Assembly (NCBI GenBank): GCA_002433335.1
Contig: DJHY01000038.1
Coordinates: 1-42,037, forward strand
DNA length: 42,037 nt
Origin: Rhodospirillaceae bacterium UBA6608
GTDB lineage: Bacteria; Pseudomonadota; Alphaproteobacteria; Rhodospirillales_A; Casp-alpha2
Reading direction: 5' to 3'
Shown piece after piece: positions 41,105 through 42,037 of the stretch (the first letter of the stretch is position 1; each line of letters begins with the position of its first letter). The notes beneath the pieces were generated by a model. It was not told the DNA's origin and searched no databases. It saw only the letters and a program-made list of their open reading frames with translations. The position numbers and the translations under genes are program-made.

Positions 41105-42037
41105 ATGCGAGTTCTGGGCATCGAAACCAGTTGTGACGAAACCGCCGCCGCCGTCGTCAGCGACGGACGCGAGGTGCTGTCCAACGTGGTTCATCAGCAG
41201 TTGGCCGAGCACCAACCCTTCGCCGGGGTTGTGCCCGAGGTCGCGGCCCGCGCCCATCTGGATCAGGTCGACGCGGTGGTCGAAGCGGCCCTGGCGCAAT
41301 CGGGCGTCGGCTGGGACGGGATCGATGCCGTCGCCGCCACGGCGGGCCCGGGCCTGATCGGCGGGGTGCTGGTCGGCGTGATGACGGGCAAGGCCCTGGC
41401 GGCGGCGCGGAAACTGCCGTTCGTCGCCGTCAATCATCTGGAAGCCCATGCCCTGACCGCGCGCCTGACTGACGATGTCGCCTTTCCCTATCTCCTGTTG
41501 TTGGTGTCCGGCGGACATTGCCAATTGCTGGTGGTCGAGGATGTCGGACGCTATCGCCGCCTGGGCACGACCATCGACGATGCGGTCGGCGAGGCCTTCG
41601 ACAAGACGGCGAAAATGCTGGGCCTGGGCTATCCCGGCGGCCCGGCGGTTGAGAAGGCGGCGCAATCGGGCGACCCCGCGCGGTTCGACCTGCCGCATCC
41701 GATGAAGGGGCGCCCCGGCTGCGATTTTTCCTTTTCCGGGCTGAAGACGCGGGTCCGCATGGCGATCGAGGGCCTGCCCCCCGGCCCGGTCGGCGACCAG
41801 GACATGGCGGATCTTTGCGCCTCGTTCCAGACCACCGTGGCCGATGTGCTGGCCGAGCGCACGGGCCGGGCCATCGATTTGTTCCTGGCCGACCATCCCG
41901 AGGGCCGTACCCTGGTCGTCGCCGGGGGCGTCGCCGCCAATCGGGCAATTCGCCAACGCCTCGAAACCCTAGCCGCAGACAAAGGCCTGGGCTTCGCAGC
42001 ACCGCCACCGGCGCTGTGCACCGACAACGGCGCGATG
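41105..42037 (+). CDS. tsaD: tRNA N6-adenosine threonylcarbamoyltransferase TsaD (3' truncated)
   Basis: 311 codons are present before the window ends; family length is about 340-360. TsaD transfers threonylcarbamoyl to A37 of ANN-decoding tRNAs, together with TsaB and TsaE. Visible ASKHA motifs: [14 protein letters not shown], the metal-binding H111-x3-H115 (NHLEAHAL), [32 protein letters not shown] and [17 protein letters not shown] 41105 has no clear Shine-Dalgarno. It is divergent from hemC over 89 bp, the standard alphaproteobacterial tsaD-hemC arrangement. Confidence 0.96.
   Translation, partial: MRVLGIETSCDETAAAVVSDGREVLSNVVHQQLAEHQPFAGVVPEVAARAHLDQVDAVVEAALAQSGVGWDGIDAVAATAGPGLIGGVLVGVMTGKALAAARKLPFVAVNHLEAHALTARLTDDVAFPYLLLLVSGGHCQLLVVEDVGRYRRLGTTIDDAVGEAFDKTAKMLGLGYPGGPAVEKAAQSGDPARFDLPHPMKGRPGCDFSFSGLKTRVRMAIEGLPPGPVGDQDMADLCASFQTTVADVLAERTGRAIDLFLADHPEGRTLVVAGGVAANRAIRQRLETLAADKGLGFAAPPPALCTDNGAM

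Noticed and set aside
1..42037. CRISPR arrays, IS elements, integrases, phage genes
   Set aside because: No direct repeats with regular spacers, no terminal inverted repeats around a transposase and no recognised recombinase.

Overview
The window is GC-rich, densely packed chromosomal DNA from an alphaproteobacterium, most likely a member of the Rhodospirillales or a close relative. The best evidence is at the right end: tsaD reads away from a cluster of hemC, hemD, a mitofilin/Mic60-like gene and a HemY-like gene, an arrangement known from alphaproteobacteria. IalB, DUF1127, GcvA-type LysR regulators and the SxxK-type L-asparaginase fit the same group. I see no IS element, integrase, phage gene, CRISPR array or rRNA. 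The one certain RNA gene is a tRNA-Thr(CGU).

Layout. 1-5.4 kb: accessory metabolism and transport (5'-truncated LysR, enoyl-CoA hydratase, VOC protein, second LysR, DUF1127 peptide, DMT exporter, MFS carrier). 5.4-9.7 kb: an orphan membrane histidine kinase, a quinone-oxidoreductase-like MDR enzyme, a SpoU-type RNA methyltransferase and an asparaginase. 9.8-15.9 kb: IalB-like protein, then a translationally coupled run rlmN > DUF427 > GT39 glycosyltransferase > PAP2 phosphatase, followed by a secreted protein joining an AMIN-like domain to an outer-membrane barrel. 16-24.2 kb: argG with promoter and terminator, a third LysR, an AAA/DUF4143 ATPase, a four-cysteine uracil-DNA glycosylase, a Bax-type glucosaminidase, a CobB sirtuin, a low-Mr tyrosine phosphatase, a HAD phosphatase and ThpR.

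24.2-33.3 kb: Tas-type aldo/keto reductase, FIST protein coupled to a TesA-like esterase, the divergent YbbA/YbbP-like ABC transporter, a BI-1/YccA membrane protein with a strong terminator, and an SDR plus 2-hydroxyacid dehydrogenase pair. 33.4-36.3 kb is the least familiar stretch: a ribbon-helix-helix-like protein with a C-terminal J domain, a 678-bp non-coding gap, a flagellin-like protein lacking Cys, Trp, Tyr and His, a 68-residue orphan, a candidate small RNA with a C-rich loop and its own terminator, and the tRNA. 36.4-42.0 kb: HemY-like, Mic60-like, hemD and hemC on the minus strand, with tsaD on the plus strand running off the end.

How the genes fit together: several pairs share overlapping start and stop codons (DUF427/GT39, GT39/PAP2, esterase/FIST) and many convergent pairs end within a few bases of each other, so transcription units are compact. 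Envelope functions are over-represented (GT39, PAP2, AMIN-barrel, Bax, esterase/ABC, Mic60, IalB). No single obvious new multi-gene system is present. The best candidates for new biology are the 33.4-36.2 kb stretch and the AMIN-barrel protein. Homology calls rest on motif recognition by eye; no database search was run.
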